DNA from: an uncultured Prevotella sp.
Lineage (GTDB): Bacteria > Bacteroidota > Bacteroidia > Bacteroidales > Bacteroidaceae
Assembly (NCBI GenBank): GCA_905233985.1
Contig: CAJOFA010000024.1
Span: forward strand, 1-38,798
Direction: 5' to 3'
DNA: 38,798 nt
Shown: positions 14,430-24,387 of the stretch, in pieces
Layout of the letters: every line of letters starts with the position of its first letter
Numbering within the stretch: the stretch's first letter is position 1
Translations under genes and position numbers: made by a program
Notes under the pieces: generated by a model
Database searches by the model: none
Told to the model about the DNA's origin: nothing
What the model saw: the letters and a program-made list of their open reading frames with translations, nothing else

Positions 14430-14437
14430 CAAAGGTA
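14430..14437 (-). promoter_or_regulatory. -7 box for the minus-strand operon
   Basis: On the minus strand TACCTTTG (14437-14430) fits TAnnTTTG and ends 8 nt before the ATG of the BASS-type gene, so the mRNA would be nearly leaderless. No TTG is found at the usual -33 position. Confidence 0.5.
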
Positions 14438-14446
14438 CAAAAAAAA

Positions 14447-14474
14447 TAAGAATTAAGAATTAAGAATTAAGAAT
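14447..14474. repeat. Four TAAGAAT heptads between divergent genes
   Basis: TAAGAAT occurs four times head to tail between the BASS-type gene and the Sel1 gene. It separates their two divergent -7 boxes (14430-14437 and 14481-14488). Confidence 0.8.
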
Positions 14475-14480
14475 TATTCG

Positions 14481-14488
14481 TATCTTTG
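14481..14488 (+). promoter_or_regulatory. -7 box of the Sel1-repeat gene
   Basis: TATCTTTG is followed by CACCC and the ATG at 14494. The predicted start of transcription is at or next to the start codon, so a leaderless mRNA is likely unless the real start is the ATG at 14506. No -33 TTG is present; the heptad repeat occupies that place. Confidence 0.55.
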
Positions 14489-14493
14489 CACCC

Positions 14494-15213
14494 ATGAAGA
14501 GAAGAATGGCAAGAATACTGATGACGGCTGTGCTGTGCCTGATGCTGCCTGCCGTGGCGAACGCACAGATTGAAGAACTGCGCCCCGCAAAGCGTTCCGT
14601 GGCAGGAGTGGTGAAGCGCAAGGCCATCAAGTCGAAACGCCAGCTGACTGTCGAAGACATGTACGACAAAGGCGAGGAATATGACACGCAGAAAGACTAC
14701 GAGCAGGCTTTCACGTGGTTCAAACGGGCTGCCGACAAAGGACATGCCCCTTCACAGACGTGGATAGGCTACTATTACGAGATGGGGTTAGGGACTGAGA
14801 AAGACCTGACAGTCTCCACAGAGTGGTATCGCAAGGCAGCACGAAACAATAATGCCTACGGACAGTATAAGTTAGGCACGTCTTACTTCAATGGTCGCGG
14901 TGTGGAACAGGACTATGACCAGGCGCTGTCGTGGCTGACGGCTGCCGCCAAGAAGGGAAACGCTGGGGCACAGGACTACCTGGGCTACTGCTATAAGTCG
15001 GGCATTGGTGTGGCGATGGATTACGAAAAGTCGTTCTACTGGTACAAGAAAGCCGCCAACAAGGGCTGCGCCCATGCGCAGCTGAATCTCGGCAACTGCT
15101 ACTATAATGGCGAGGGCACGGAGAGAGACGTGGAAAAAGCCCGTGAGTGGTGGCAGAAAGCTGCCGACCAAGGAGTGGACGCCGCCCGCGAGTATCTGGA
15201 AAGATTTTATTGA
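14494..15213 (+). CDS. Secreted Sel1-repeat (SLR) protein
   Basis: A 239-residue protein with a signal peptide (ARILMTAVLCLMLPAVANAQ, about residues 6-25). About five Sel1-like repeats of 36 residues follow, each with a pattern such as AFTWFKRAADKGHAPSQTWIGYYY and a G-x-G-x-x-x-D loop. Sel1 repeats are alpha-helical solenoids that mediate protein contacts; the partner is unknown. The protein is predicted to be periplasmic, without a lipobox. It is transcribed divergently from the BASS operon and ends about 47 nt before the predicted rimP operon promoter. ATG 14494 was chosen because it lies right after the -7 box; ATG 14506 is an alternative that keeps the signal peptide. Confidence 0.88.
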   Translation: MKRRMARILMTAVLCLMLPAVANAQIEELRPAKRSVAGVVKRKAIKSKRQLTVEDMYDKGEEYDTQKDYEQAFTWFKRAADKGHAPSQTWIGYYYEMGLGTEKDLTVSTEWYRKAARNNNAYGQYKLGTSYFNGRGVEQDYDQALSWLTAAAKKGNAGAQDYLGYCYKSGIGVAMDYEKSFYWYKKAANKGCAHAQLNLGNCYYNGEGTERDVEKAREWWQKAADQGVDAAREYLERFY

Positions 15214-15237
15214 TTTCGTAAATTTTTCCCGAAAAGT

Positions 15238-15268
15238 TTGCACGTCTCAAAGAAAAGTCGTACCTTTG
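15238..15268 (+). promoter_or_regulatory. Promoter of the rimP-nusA-infB-suf operon
   Basis: TTG (15238-15240), a 20-nt spacer and TACCTTTG (15261-15268) form a complete Bacteroidales promoter. Transcription would start near 15275, leaving a leader of about 60 nt that carries the hairpin at 15282-15311. Confidence 0.7.
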
Positions 15269-15281
15269 CAGCCGTTCAGAG

Positions 15282-15311
15282 GAATGAGGGGTCCGAAAGG
15301 GCTCCTCATTC
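15282..15311 (+). promoter_or_regulatory. Leader hairpin with GAAA tetraloop upstream of rimP
   Basis: Positions 15282-15294 pair with 15299-15311 (13 bp, including G-U pairs) closed by a GAAA tetraloop. It is close to the 5' end of the predicted mRNA and is followed by TCTCGTTATAATT. It may protect the mRNA end or act as an attenuator for an operon that encodes NusA. Confidence 0.6.
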
Positions 15312-15335
15312 TCGTTATAATTACAGATGTTGTTT

Positions 15336-15809
15336 ATGATAGAAAGAAACACAGTAAAGACATTAGTAGAAGAGTGGCTGGAGGGTAATGACTACTTTCT
15401 GGTAGATGTGATGATGTCGCCTGACGGCCGCATCGTAGTAGAAATCGACCATGCCGACGGTGTATGGATTGAGGATTGCGCTGAGCTCAGCCGTTTCCTG
15501 CAGGAGCGCCTGGGTGAGGAACTTGATGAATACGAACTCGAGGTAGGCTCAGCAGGACTGGGTCAGCCGTTCAAAGTGCCTCAGCAATATCAGAACCACG
15601 TGGGCAAAGAAGTGGAAGTGCTCAAGGCCGACGGCAAGAAGGTGAAAGGCATCCTGAAGGATGTGGACACCGAGGCCGGCACCTTTGTCGTAACCGTTGA
15701 AGAAAAACAGAAGCAGGAGGGCAAGAAGCGTCCTGTAATCGTCAGCATTGACCACACCTTCTCTATGCAGGAAGTAAAGTCAACCAAGTACCTGTTGGCG
15801 TTCAAATGA
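15336..15809 (+). CDS. rimP: Ribosome maturation factor RimP
   Basis: A 157-residue protein started at ATG 15336 (MIERNTVKTLVEEWLEG); an in-frame ATG nine bases earlier would add MLF. RimP helps mature the 30S subunit. The N-terminal alpha/beta domain (FLVDVMMSPDGRIVVEIDHADGV), the VGSAGLGQPFKVP segment and the C-terminal SH3-like domain (GKEVEVLKADGKKVKGIL) follow the family order. It heads the conserved rimP-nusA-infB operon, with nusA 33 nt downstream, and has a consensus promoter upstream. Confidence 0.93.
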   Translation: MIERNTVKTLVEEWLEGNDYFLVDVMMSPDGRIVVEIDHADGVWIEDCAELSRFLQERLGEELDEYELEVGSAGLGQPFKVPQQYQNHVGKEVEVLKADGKKVKGILKDVDTEAGTFVVTVEEKQKQEGKKRPVIVSIDHTFSMQEVKSTKYLLAFK

Positions 15810-15842
15810 TGGAATAATTAAAGATTAAAAATAAAAATCATT

Positions 15843-17099
15843 ATGGCATTAAAAAAAGCGAAAGAACCCTCAATGATTGAGACCTTTCTGGAATTCAAGG
15901 AGACGAAGAACATTGACCGTACAACTTTGGTAAGCGTATTGGAAGAAAGTTTCCGCAACGTTATCGCCAAGATGTTCGGCTCGGATGAAAACTTCGATGT
16001 GATTGTAAACCCCGACAAGGGTGACTTAGAGATTTATCGTAACCGTATCGTCGTTGCCGACGGTGAGGTGCAGGATGAGAACAAGGAGATATCGCTCAGC
16101 GATGCGCAGAAAATTGAGCCTGACTATGAGGAAGGCGAAGAGGTGAGTGAGCGCGTAGAATTTGAGAAGTTCGGCCGCCGCGCCATCTTGAACCTGCGTC
16201 AGACACTGGCTTCGAAGATTCTGGAGCTGGAGCATGACTCTCTCTACAACAAGTACAAGGACAAAGTGGGACAGGTTGTCTCTGGCGAGGTCTATCAGAT
16301 GTGGAAGCGTGAGGTACTGCTCATTGACGACGAAGGTAACGAGCTGCATCTGCCAAAAACAGAGCAGATTCCCAATGACAACTACCATAAGGGTGAGACT
16401 ATCCGTGCCATCGTTAAGGAGGTGCAGAACGAAAACAATAATCCGCGCATCATCCTGAGCCGTACCAGCACATTGTTCTTAGAGCGCCTGTTGGAGGCAG
16501 AGGTTCCTGAGATTAATGACGGACTCATCACCATCCGCCGCATTGCCCGCATGCCGGGTGAGCGTGCCAAGGTTGCTGTGGAGAGCTATGACGAGCGCAT
16601 TGATCCCGTTGGCGCCTGTGTCGGTGTCAAGGGTAGCCGCGTTCATGGCATCGTTCGTGAACTGGGCGGTGAGAACATCGACGTCATCAACTTCTCTAAC
16701 AACGTCCAGCTCTTCATCCAGCGTGCTCTGAGTCCTGCCAAGGTGACGGAAATCAAACTCAACGCTGAGGAGCACAAGGCTGAGGTTTACCTGCAGCCCG
16801 AAGAGGTGTCGCTGGCTATCGGCCGCAGTGGTATGAATATCAAGCTGGCCTCCATGCTCACTGAATATACTATTGATGTATTCCGCGTGCTGACTGACGC
16901 TGAGGAGGATGAGGATATCTACCTCGACGAGTTTGCTGACGAGATTGACCAGTGGATTATCGATGCTATCAAAGCTATTGGTCTCGATACAGCTAAGGCC
17001 GTCATCAATGCTCCGCGTGAAATGCTGATTGAGAAGGCAGACCTCGAAGAGGAGACTGTTGACCATGTTCTCGAAGTGCTGAAGGCAGAGTTTGAGTAA
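15843..17099 (+). CDS. nusA: Transcription termination/antitermination factor NusA
   Basis: A 418-residue NusA. The N-terminal RNA-polymerase-binding domain (residues about 1-125) begins with SMIETFLEFKETKNIDRTTL. An S1 domain follows (about 133-195, KVGQVVSGEVYQMWKREVLL), then KH1 with GVKGSRVHGIVRELGGENID (about 260-282) and KH2 with LAIGRSGMNIKLAS (about 323-336). The acidic region ends in a short helical tail, without the paired AR repeats of the E. coli protein, as is usual outside Proteobacteria. NusA modulates pausing, hairpin termination and rRNA antitermination. The gene is 33 nt after rimP and 30 nt before infB. Confidence 0.97.
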   Translation: MALKKAKEPSMIETFLEFKETKNIDRTTLVSVLEESFRNVIAKMFGSDENFDVIVNPDKGDLEIYRNRIVVADGEVQDENKEISLSDAQKIEPDYEEGEEVSERVEFEKFGRRAILNLRQTLASKILELEHDSLYNKYKDKVGQVVSGEVYQMWKREVLLIDDEGNELHLPKTEQIPNDNYHKGETIRAIVKEVQNENNNPRIILSRTSTLFLERLLEAEVPEINDGLITIRRIARMPGERAKVAVESYDERIDPVGACVGVKGSRVHGIVRELGGENIDVINFSNNVQLFIQRALSPAKVTEIKLNAEEHKAEVYLQPEEVSLAIGRSGMNIKLASMLTEYTIDVFRVLTDAEEDEDIYLDEFADEIDQWIIDAIKAIGLDTAKAVINAPREMLIEKADLEEETVDHVLEVLKAEFE

Positions 17100-17129
17100 T
17101 TATCAATTGTCAATTATCAATTTGAATAG

Positions 17130-19985
17130 ATGAGTATCAGATTAAATAAAGTATTATCAGAACTGAACATTGGACTTCAGACGGCTGTTGACTTCCTGAA
17201 GAACAAAAAGAATCTCGGTGAGATTGAGGAAGACCCGAAACTCACGACGAAGATCAGCGACGAGCAATATGAGGCGCTGGTCAAGGAGTTCAAGGGCGAC
17301 AAGGATGTCAAGAGCGAGGCAGAAAAGATCTTCCCCAAGAAGCAGAAGGAGAAAAAGGCTGAGAAGGTGGAGCCAAAACCCACCGCTAAAGCTGAGGATC
17401 TGCTGGAACAGCGTCCACAGTTCAAGCCGCTGGGTAAGATAGACCTTGATAACCTCAGCAAGAAAACTGCTCCATCCACTACTAAAAAGGAGGAGACTCC
17501 TGCAGCAGCTCCTGCCGTGGAAAAGGCCAAGAAGGAAGCCCCCAGTGTTCAGCCGCAGGTCGCTGCCGAGAAGACAGAGCCTGTAGAGGCAGAGGAGAAG
17601 AAAGTCGAACAGCCCCAGCCTACTGCCCCCGTCAAGGAAGAGGAACCAAAGGAAGAGGTTGTATATGAGGAGGAGGAAGACGTCTATGAGACGGAAGAGC
17701 AGAAAGCCGAAAGTCCTGAGATCTTCACGCTGAAGAGCGAGAAGAAAATGGCTCCGAAGGTGAACGTGCTGGGTAAGATAGACCTCTCAAGCATCAACCA
17801 GAGCACTCGTCCGAAGAAGAAGACGAAGGAAGAGCGCCGCAAGGAGCGTGAGGAGAAGGCTGCTCAGCAAAAGACTGCCAACGGCGAGCGCAAGAAGCGT
17901 GAGCGTATTCGTAGCGGTAAGGAGCGCGTTGACATCGAAGCTGCTGCAAACCAGCCAAGTCCGAATCCTAAGAAGAACAAGAACAAAGGCGGCAACCAGA
18001 ACTTCAGTGATGGCAACCAGCAGCAGGGAGGCGGTAAGAAGAACAAGAAAAACCGTCCCATACAGAAGCCGTTGGAGGTTGACGAAGAGGCTGTTGCACG
18101 TCAGGTGAAGGAGACGCTGGCCCGTCTGACTTCAAAGAACCAGAACAAGAAAGGTGCCAAGTATCGCCGCGAGAAGCGTGATGCCGTGCAGGAGCGCTTG
18201 AACGAAGAGATGGCCGAACAGGCAGCTGAGAGCAAGACGCTGAAGTTGACGGAGTTCGTGACTGTCTCAGAGCTGGCAACGATGATGAACGTGCCTGTAA
18301 CGAAGGTCATCGGTACCTGTATGTCCATCGGTATCATGGTGTCTATCAACCAGCGACTCGATGCAGAGACCATCAATATCGTTGCTGACGAGTTCGGCTT
18401 TAAGACAGAGTATGTCAGTGCCGAAGTGCAGAACGCTATTCAGGAGGAGGCCGACGACGAGAACGACCTCATCCCCCGCGCACCGATTGTTACCGTCATG
18501 GGACATGTTGACCATGGTAAGACCTCGCTGCTTGACCATATTCGCAACACCAACGTCATTGCTGGTGAGGCCGGTGGTATCACACAGCACATCGGTGCCT
18601 ACAATGTGAAACTGAAGGACGGACGCCGTATCACCTTCCTTGATACCCCAGGACACGAGGCATTCACCGCCATGCGTGCCCGTGGTACACAGGTGACGGA
18701 TATCGCCATCATCATCATTGCTGCCGACGACTCAGTGATGCCCACCACGAAGGAAGCCATTGCCCATGCTCAGGCAGCCAACGTGCCGATGGTGTTCGCC
18801 ATCAACAAAATAGACAAGCCCGGTGCCAACCCCGATAAGATTCGTGAGGACCTGGCACAGATGAACCTGCTCGTCGAGGAGTGGGGCGGTAAGTACCAGT
18901 GTCAGGAGATATCCGCCAAGAAAGGCATGGGTGTCGATGAGCTACTGGAGAAAGTACTGCTCGAAGCTGAGATGCTTGACCTGAAGGCAAACCCCAACCG
19001 CAAGGCAACGGGAAGCATCATCGAGTCCAGTCTTGACAAAGGTCGTGGCTATGTCTCTACCGTGCTCGTCAGCAATGGTACGCTGAAAATTGGTGATGTG
19101 GTGATTGCCGGTACCAGCCATGGTCGCATCAAGGCTATGTTCAACGAGCGTAACCAGCGTATCCAGGAGGCCCATCCTGCAGAACCTGCCATTATTCTCG
19201 GTCTTAACGGAGCACCGACTGCGGGTGACTCGTTCCACGTCATGGAGACAGAGCAGGAGGCGCGTGATATTGCCAACAAGCGTGAGCAGTTGCAGCGTGA
19301 GCAAGGTCTGCGTACGCAGAAGACGCTGGGTCTTGATGACATCTCGCATCGTATCGCCCTGGGTGAGTTCCACGAGCTGAACATCGTCGTCAAGGGTGAT
19401 ACCGACGGTTCTATCGAGGCATTGAGCGACTCATTCCTCAAGTTGTCAACAGAGAAGGTGCAGGTCAACGTCATCAACAAAGCCGTGGGTCAGATTTCGG
19501 AGAACGACGTGATGTTAGCCTCGGCTTCCGATGCCATCATCGTCGGCTTCCAGGTACGTCCTTCGTCCGATGCCCGTAAGCTGGCTGAGCGCAACGGCGT
19601 AGAAATCAACACCTACTCCGTTATCTACGATGCCATTGACGATGTACGCTCTGCTATGGAGGGTATGCTCGATAAGGTCATCAAGGAACAGGTGACAGGT
19701 GAGGTTGAGGTGCGCGAAGTCTATAAGATTTCGAAGGTCGGTACCGTGGCTGGTGCTATGGTTATCGAGGGTAAGGTGCACCGCACCGACAAAGCCCGTC
19801 TGGTGCGCGACGGTATCGTCGTACACACCGGTGCCATCAATGCCCTGAAGCGCTACAAGGATGACGTGAAAGAAGTGGGTGCCAACTTCGAGTGTGGTAT
19901 CTCGCTTGTCAACTTCAACGATATCCAGGTAGGCGACATCATCGAGACCTTCATGGAGATTGAGGTAGAACAGAAACTGCAGTAA
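17130..19985 (+). CDS. infB: Translation initiation factor IF-2
   Basis: A 951-residue IF-2. The N-terminal roughly 370 residues are a Lys/Glu/Pro-rich low-complexity extension. The IF2_N helix-turn module follows ([20 protein letters not shown]). The GTPase domain starts near residue 455 with G1 GHVDHGKT, then [10 protein letters not shown] (G2), DTPGHEAF (G3), NKID (G4) and SAKKG (G5). Beta-barrel and C-terminal fMet-tRNA-binding domains complete the protein ([20 protein letters not shown] near the end). It places initiator tRNA in the 30S P site. The gene is 30 nt after nusA in the classic operon. Confidence 0.98.
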   Translation: MSIRLNKVLSELNIGLQTAVDFLKNKKNLGEIEEDPKLTTKISDEQYEALVKEFKGDKDVKSEAEKIFPKKQKEKKAEKVEPKPTAKAEDLLEQRPQFKPLGKIDLDNLSKKTAPSTTKKEETPAAAPAVEKAKKEAPSVQPQVAAEKTEPVEAEEKKVEQPQPTAPVKEEEPKEEVVYEEEEDVYETEEQKAESPEIFTLKSEKKMAPKVNVLGKIDLSSINQSTRPKKKTKEERRKEREEKAAQQKTANGERKKRERIRSGKERVDIEAAANQPSPNPKKNKNKGGNQNFSDGNQQQGGGKKNKKNRPIQKPLEVDEEAVARQVKETLARLTSKNQNKKGAKYRREKRDAVQERLNEEMAEQAAESKTLKLTEFVTVSELATMMNVPVTKVIGTCMSIGIMVSINQRLDAETINIVADEFGFKTEYVSAEVQNAIQEEADDENDLIPRAPIVTVMGHVDHGKTSLLDHIRNTNVIAGEAGGITQHIGAYNVKLKDGRRITFLDTPGHEAFTAMRARGTQVTDIAIIIIAADDSVMPTTKEAIAHAQAANVPMVFAINKIDKPGANPDKIREDLAQMNLLVEEWGGKYQCQEISAKKGMGVDELLEKVLLEAEMLDLKANPNRKATGSIIESSLDKGRGYVSTVLVSNGTLKIGDVVIAGTSHGRIKAMFNERNQRIQEAHPAEPAIILGLNGAPTAGDSFHVMETEQEARDIANKREQLQREQGLRTQKTLGLDDISHRIALGEFHELNIVVKGDTDGSIEALSDSFLKLSTEKVQVNVINKAVGQISENDVMLASASDAIIVGFQVRPSSDARKLAERNGVEINTYSVIYDAIDDVRSAMEGMLDKVIKEQVTGEVEVREVYKISKVGTVAGAMVIEGKVHRTDKARLVRDGIVVHTGAINALKRYKDDVKEVGANFECGISLVNFNDIQVGDIIETFMEIEVEQKLQ

Positions 19986-20030
19986 TCAGGAGTTTTGGGA
20001 ATTCTGGTGTCCAGGGAGATAGTCAAAAAC

Positions 20031-22091
20031 ATGAAGGAACGCAAGTTAAAACCCTTTGCCGGACGACTGACGCGAAGCATCATGCTGACGCAGCTCATTG
20101 TCATGGGACTTGCCTCTGTCCTCATTTACGTCCTAGTACATAGGACGATGAAGAATGAGGAGTTAGAGGTGTATAAGAACTATCTGGCAGCCACCCACGC
20201 AAAAGTGGAGCGGGCACTTGCTGATGTTCATGTAGGCATGGTCAATCACATGTCAGAGATAGAAGGCTCCCTTGAACAGCCCGATCATTTGTATGCTATC
20301 ACCAAGTGTATCGTGGAACAGAATTCCCATATCCGAAGCTGTGGTATCAGTTTCGTGGACAACTATTATCCCCAGAAAGGACATCAGTTCAGTCCTTGTG
20401 CAGTCAGGGAAGAAGACGGACAGATAACGAAACGTATGTCTGACGATGTGCGTAACGACTATCTGAACCAGGAGTGGTTTACAGAAGCTCTCAAGGCAGA
20501 AAAAAGCTATTGGTCAAAACCTTTCTTTGACCCGACTGATTCCGTCACCCCGTTGGTCTCTTATTTGATGCCAATACGCAACAAGCAGGGGCAAACGGTG
20601 GCCATTCTCAATGCCGACATCTCACTGAACTGGCTCAATAGCCTAAGCATGCCTGACTTCATCCGTTTTCAACACAATCAAGAGGGGGATACGGCTGCTG
20701 ATTCTACTTCTGTGAGGGCGAACTACGGGTTAAATATTTGGAAAGAACGTCAATGGAGATTCGTAACCATTTACTTCATCATTGACAAGGATGGCACATT
20801 TATTTCTCACCCTAACAAAAGCCGTATCATTCGGGATAATTATTTCGAGTGTGCAAAAGAAACAACGGACCCCGGCGATGATTTTGTCGGACAACGGATG
20901 GTAGCCGGCGAAAAAGGTGTCTATGGTGATGAGGATGGAAATGCTGATTCTTTCAAATTCTTTGACATACCGTTTTTCTCTGTTTACACGCTCTATGAAC
21001 CCATAGAACATACAGACTGGTCTATCGGTCTTGCTGTACCGGGAGTCATGATTGACGGCTTTAGCATTGGCATGGGCGTCATTCTGTTGCTGTTGATTTT
21101 GCTTGCATTATTCGTGGTGCTGGTTATCGGTTGGATTTATATTCGTCGTACCACAAAGCCATTGAAGCAATTGGCTGGCTCTGCCAAGGAGATATCGAAG
21201 GGCAGATTCAACGCCCCACTTCCTTGGATTAAACACAATGACGAGATACGTCTGTTGCGTGACTCGTTCAAGGAGATGCAGCATTCGTTGACGAAATATA
21301 TTGATGAGCTGAAGACCACTACAGCATCAAAGGCTGCTATTGATAATGAGCTTCGTGTAGCCCATGATATCCAGATGGGAATGTTACCTAAGACATTTCC
21401 ACCCTATCCTGATCGCGATGATATTGATGTCTATGGTCAGCTGACGCCCGCCAAGGAAGTAGGTGGTGACCTGTTCGACTTCTTCATCCGCGACGAGCAG
21501 TTCTATTTCTGCATCGGTGACGTGTCGGGCAAGGGGGTGCCAGCATCGCTTGTCATGGCGGTGACACGCTCATTATTGCGTAACATCTCGGCTCATACCT
21601 CTGAGCCCAGTCATATCGTCGCAACGTTGAACAACACCTTGTCAGAGGGAAACAATACCAACATGTTTGTGACACTCTTTGTCGGTGTGCTCAATTTGAA
21701 GAACGGCTTGTTACGTTATTGCAATGCTGGTCATGACGCACCTCTGCTTATGAAAGATACTGTAAAGACGTTGCCTGTGGAGAGCAATCTTCCCGTTGGT
21801 GTGATGGCAGACTGGAAGTATGTTGCTCAGGAGATATGCCTTGATCGTGGTACCGTTGTCTTCCTCTATACTGACGGACTCAACGAGGCAGAGAATATAA
21901 CACATGAGCAATTTGGCGTACAGCGTGTCATCAATGTGGCACAACAGGCCATCGCAGGAAATGACAATCAGATAAAATCAGTTGTTAACCGGATGACTTC
22001 AGCTGTACATGACTTCGTCGGTGATGCCGAGCAGAGTGATGACTTGACCATGCTGGCCATCGGGTATCAGGGTGTTAAGAATGAAGCGTGA
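20031..22091 (+). CDS. Membrane sensor PP2C phosphatase (Cache-like, HAMP, SpoIIE)
   Basis: A 686-residue protein from ATG 20031 ([13 protein letters not shown]); an upstream TTG would add 12 residues and is less likely. TM1 lies near residues 16-36, an extracytoplasmic Cache-like sensor domain from 37 to about 340, TM2 near 346-370 and a HAMP module up to about 425. The SpoIIE/PP2C domain (about 440-686) has metal-site motifs [23 protein letters not shown] and QSDDLTML. RsbU-type enzymes dephosphorylate anti-sigma antagonists, but no antagonist or anti-sigma gene is present here. It is placed between infB (45-nt gap) and sufB (8-nt gap), so it is probably co-transcribed. In related genomes this position often holds another gene, so this may be an insertion. 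Confidence 0.9.
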   Translation: MKERKLKPFAGRLTRSIMLTQLIVMGLASVLIYVLVHRTMKNEELEVYKNYLAATHAKVERALADVHVGMVNHMSEIEGSLEQPDHLYAITKCIVEQNSHIRSCGISFVDNYYPQKGHQFSPCAVREEDGQITKRMSDDVRNDYLNQEWFTEALKAEKSYWSKPFFDPTDSVTPLVSYLMPIRNKQGQTVAILNADISLNWLNSLSMPDFIRFQHNQEGDTAADSTSVRANYGLNIWKERQWRFVTIYFIIDKDGTFISHPNKSRIIRDNYFECAKETTDPGDDFVGQRMVAGEKGVYGDEDGNADSFKFFDIPFFSVYTLYEPIEHTDWSIGLAVPGVMIDGFSIGMGVILLLLILLALFVVLVIGWIYIRRTTKPLKQLAGSAKEISKGRFNAPLPWIKHNDEIRLLRDSFKEMQHSLTKYIDELKTTTASKAAIDNELRVAHDIQMGMLPKTFPPYPDRDDIDVYGQLTPAKEVGGDLFDFFIRDEQFYFCIGDVSGKGVPASLVMAVTRSLLRNISAHTSEPSHIVATLNNTLSEGNNTNMFVTLFVGVLNLKNGLLRYCNAGHDAPLLMKDTVKTLPVESNLPVGVMADWKYVAQEICLDRGTVVFLYTDGLNEAENITHEQFGVQRVINVAQQAIAGNDNQIKSVVNRMTSAVHDFVGDAEQSDDLTMLAIGYQGVKNEA

Positions 22092-22099
22092 GGAGTGTC

Positions 22100-23563
22100 A
22101 TGGAGAATCAAAACAGTAATGAGTTCGTGCGTCAGGTGGCGGAACAGAAATATGAGTTTGGCTTCACCACAGATGTACATACTGAAATCATAGAAAAAGG
22201 TCTGAACGAAGATGTCGTTCGCCTAATCTCCGCCAAGAAAGGTGAACCTGACTGGATGTTAGAGTTCCGCCTTCAGGCTTTCCGTTATTGGAAGGAACAG
22301 ACGGAACCCACATGGGGACATGTCCATGTTCCTCCCATAGATTATCAGGCCATTTCGTACTACGCCGATCCGACCGCCAAGAAGTCCACAGTTCCCGACG
22401 GTTCTCCGTCGGGTATCGATCCAGAGTTGGAAAAGACCTTCGACAAACTCGGCATCCCCTTGGAGGAACGGTTGGCGTTAAGTGGCAACACCGCTGTCGA
22501 TGCCATTATGGACTCTGTCAGCGTAAAGACCACCTTTAAGGAGAAACTGCGTGAGAAGGGTGTTATCTTCTGCTCAATAGGCGATGCCATCAAGGAACAT
22601 CCAGACTTGGTACGTCAGTATCTCGGTTCCGTTGTGCCATATCGTGACAACTTCTATGCAGCACTCAACAGTGCCGTCTTCAGTGACGGTTCCTTTGTTT
22701 ATATCCCGAAGGGCGTGCGTTGCCCGATGGAACTGAGTTCTTATTTCCGCATCAATGCCCGTAACACAGGCCAGTTTGAACGTACACTCATCATTGCCGA
22801 TGATGATTCTTATGTATCCTATCTGGAGGGATGTACGGCTCCAATGCGTGACGAGAACCAGTTGCATGCTGCCATCGTCGAGATTATCGTAATGAACCGT
22901 GCGGAAGTGAAATACTCCACGGTGCAGAACTGGTATCCAGGCGATGAGCAAGGTAAGGGCGGTGTACTGAACCTTGTGACGAAACGTGGCGACCTGCGTG
23001 GCGTTGACTCAAAGCTGTCGTGGACACAGGTGGAGACAGGAAGTGCCATCACATGGAAATATCCGTCGTGCCTGCTGCGTGGCGACAACTCACAGGCAGA
23101 GTTCTACTCGGTGGCTGTGACCAACAATTATCAGGAGGCTGACACGGGTACGAAGATGATTCACATGGGTAAGAATACCCGTTCGACTATCATCTCGAAG
23201 GGAATTTCTGCCGGCCATTCGCAAAATTCATATCGCGGACTGGTTCGTGCAACCAGCAACGCCGACAACGCCCGTAACTATTCTTCGTGCGACTCGTTAC
23301 TCTTAGGCAGCGAGTGTGGCGCCCACACGTTCCCGTATATGGATATTCATAACGAGACGGCCGTCGTGGAGCATGAGGCAACAACGAGTAAGATCAGCGA
23401 AGACCAACTCTTCTATTGTAACCAACGTGGCATCCCCACGGAGCAGGCTGTCGGACTGATTGTCAATGGTTATGCCAAGGAGGTCTTGCAGAAACTACCT
23501 ATGGAGTTTGCAGTGGAGGCTCAGAAGCTCCTCTCTGTATCCCTTGAGGGCACAGTAGGATAA
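22100..23563 (+). CDS. sufB: Fe-S cluster assembly scaffold SufB
   Basis: A 487-residue SufB from ATG 22100 ([12 protein letters not shown]), 8 nt after the phosphatase stop; a GTG 12 nt earlier overlaps that gene and is less likely. The family core is plain: [86 protein letters not shown] and [18 protein letters not shown] with conserved Cys residues. SufB forms the SufBC2D scaffold that builds [2Fe-2S]/[4Fe-4S] clusters. The order sufB-sufC-sufD-sufS follows in tight linkage. Confidence 0.97.
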   Translation: MENQNSNEFVRQVAEQKYEFGFTTDVHTEIIEKGLNEDVVRLISAKKGEPDWMLEFRLQAFRYWKEQTEPTWGHVHVPPIDYQAISYYADPTAKKSTVPDGSPSGIDPELEKTFDKLGIPLEERLALSGNTAVDAIMDSVSVKTTFKEKLREKGVIFCSIGDAIKEHPDLVRQYLGSVVPYRDNFYAALNSAVFSDGSFVYIPKGVRCPMELSSYFRINARNTGQFERTLIIADDDSYVSYLEGCTAPMRDENQLHAAIVEIIVMNRAEVKYSTVQNWYPGDEQGKGGVLNLVTKRGDLRGVDSKLSWTQVETGSAITWKYPSCLLRGDNSQAEFYSVAVTNNYQEADTGTKMIHMGKNTRSTIISKGISAGHSQNSYRGLVRATSNADNARNYSSCDSLLLGSECGAHTFPYMDIHNETAVVEHEATTSKISEDQLFYCNQRGIPTEQAVGLIVNGYAKEVLQKLPMEFAVEAQKLLSVSLEGTVG

Positions 23564-23595
23564 AGAAAAGGTAAAAAAGTAAAAAGGTAATAATA

Positions 23596-24357
23596 ATGCT
23601 TGAAGTCAAGAATTTACACGCCAAGATAGGCGATAAAGAGATACTAAAGGGCATCAACCTGGTCATCAACGATGGCGAGACACATGCCATCATGGGGCCT
23701 AACGGATCTGGTAAGTCAACACTGTCGGCAGTGCTTGTGGGTAACCCGCTCTATGAAGTGACGGAGGGCGAAGCCTGGTTCAATGGCAAGAACCTGTTGG
23801 AGATGAAGCCTGAGGACCGTGCCCATGAGGGGTTGTTCCTCTCATTCCAGTATCCTGTGGAGATTCCCGGAGTGCTGATGACACAGTTTATGAAGGCTGC
23901 CGTCAACGAAAAACGTAAATATCAAGGGCTTTCGGAGCTGAAGGCTGGCGAGTTTCTGAAACTGATGCGTGAGCGTCAGAAGATTGTAGAGTTGGACAAC
24001 AAATTGGCAAACCGTTCTGTGAACGAGGGATTCAGCGGAGGTGAAAAGAAACGCAATGAGATTTTCCAGATGGCTATGCTGGAGCCGACATTGTCCATCT
24101 TAGATGAAACAGATTCTGGACTTGACGTCGATGCCATGCGTATCGTAGCGGAGGGGGTAAATCGTTTGCGTACATCGGAGTCGTCATGCATCGTCATTAC
24201 TCACTATGACCGTCTGTTGGAGATGATACGCCCCGATATTGTTCATGTGCTTTATCAGGGTCAGATTGTCAAGACCGCAGGCCCCGAACTGGCTAAGATA
24301 ATTCAGGAGCGTGGCTACGACTGGATTAAGGAAGAAATAGGAGAAGAGCAATCTTAA
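23596..24357 (+). CDS. sufC: Fe-S assembly ATPase SufC
   Basis: A 253-residue ABC-type ATPase without membrane domain. Walker A is GPNGSGKST (residues 34-42). The Q-loop region reads LSFQYPVEIPGV, the signature FSGGEKKRNEI and Walker B SILDETDSGLDVDAM, which are typical of SufC. It energises the SufBCD scaffold. It starts 32 nt after sufB, behind a short AAAGGTAAAAAAGTAAAAAG spacer. Confidence 0.97.
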   Translation: MLEVKNLHAKIGDKEILKGINLVINDGETHAIMGPNGSGKSTLSAVLVGNPLYEVTEGEAWFNGKNLLEMKPEDRAHEGLFLSFQYPVEIPGVLMTQFMKAAVNEKRKYQGLSELKAGEFLKLMRERQKIVELDNKLANRSVNEGFSGGEKKRNEIFQMAMLEPTLSILDETDSGLDVDAMRIVAEGVNRLRTSESSCIVITHYDRLLEMIRPDIVHVLYQGQIVKTAGPELAKIIQERGYDWIKEEIGEEQS

Positions 24358-24360
24358 TTG

Positions 24361-24387
24361 AGAATTGAAAATTGAGAATTGAGAATT
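24361..24387. repeat. Heptad spacer (GAGAATT type) between sufC and sufD
   Basis: The gap consists of units related to GAGAATT (AGAATTGAAAATTGAGAATT and one more). The reverse complement, AATTCTC, appears four times in frame within argS at 35112-35139. The sufD start codon lies right after it. Confidence 0.7.
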
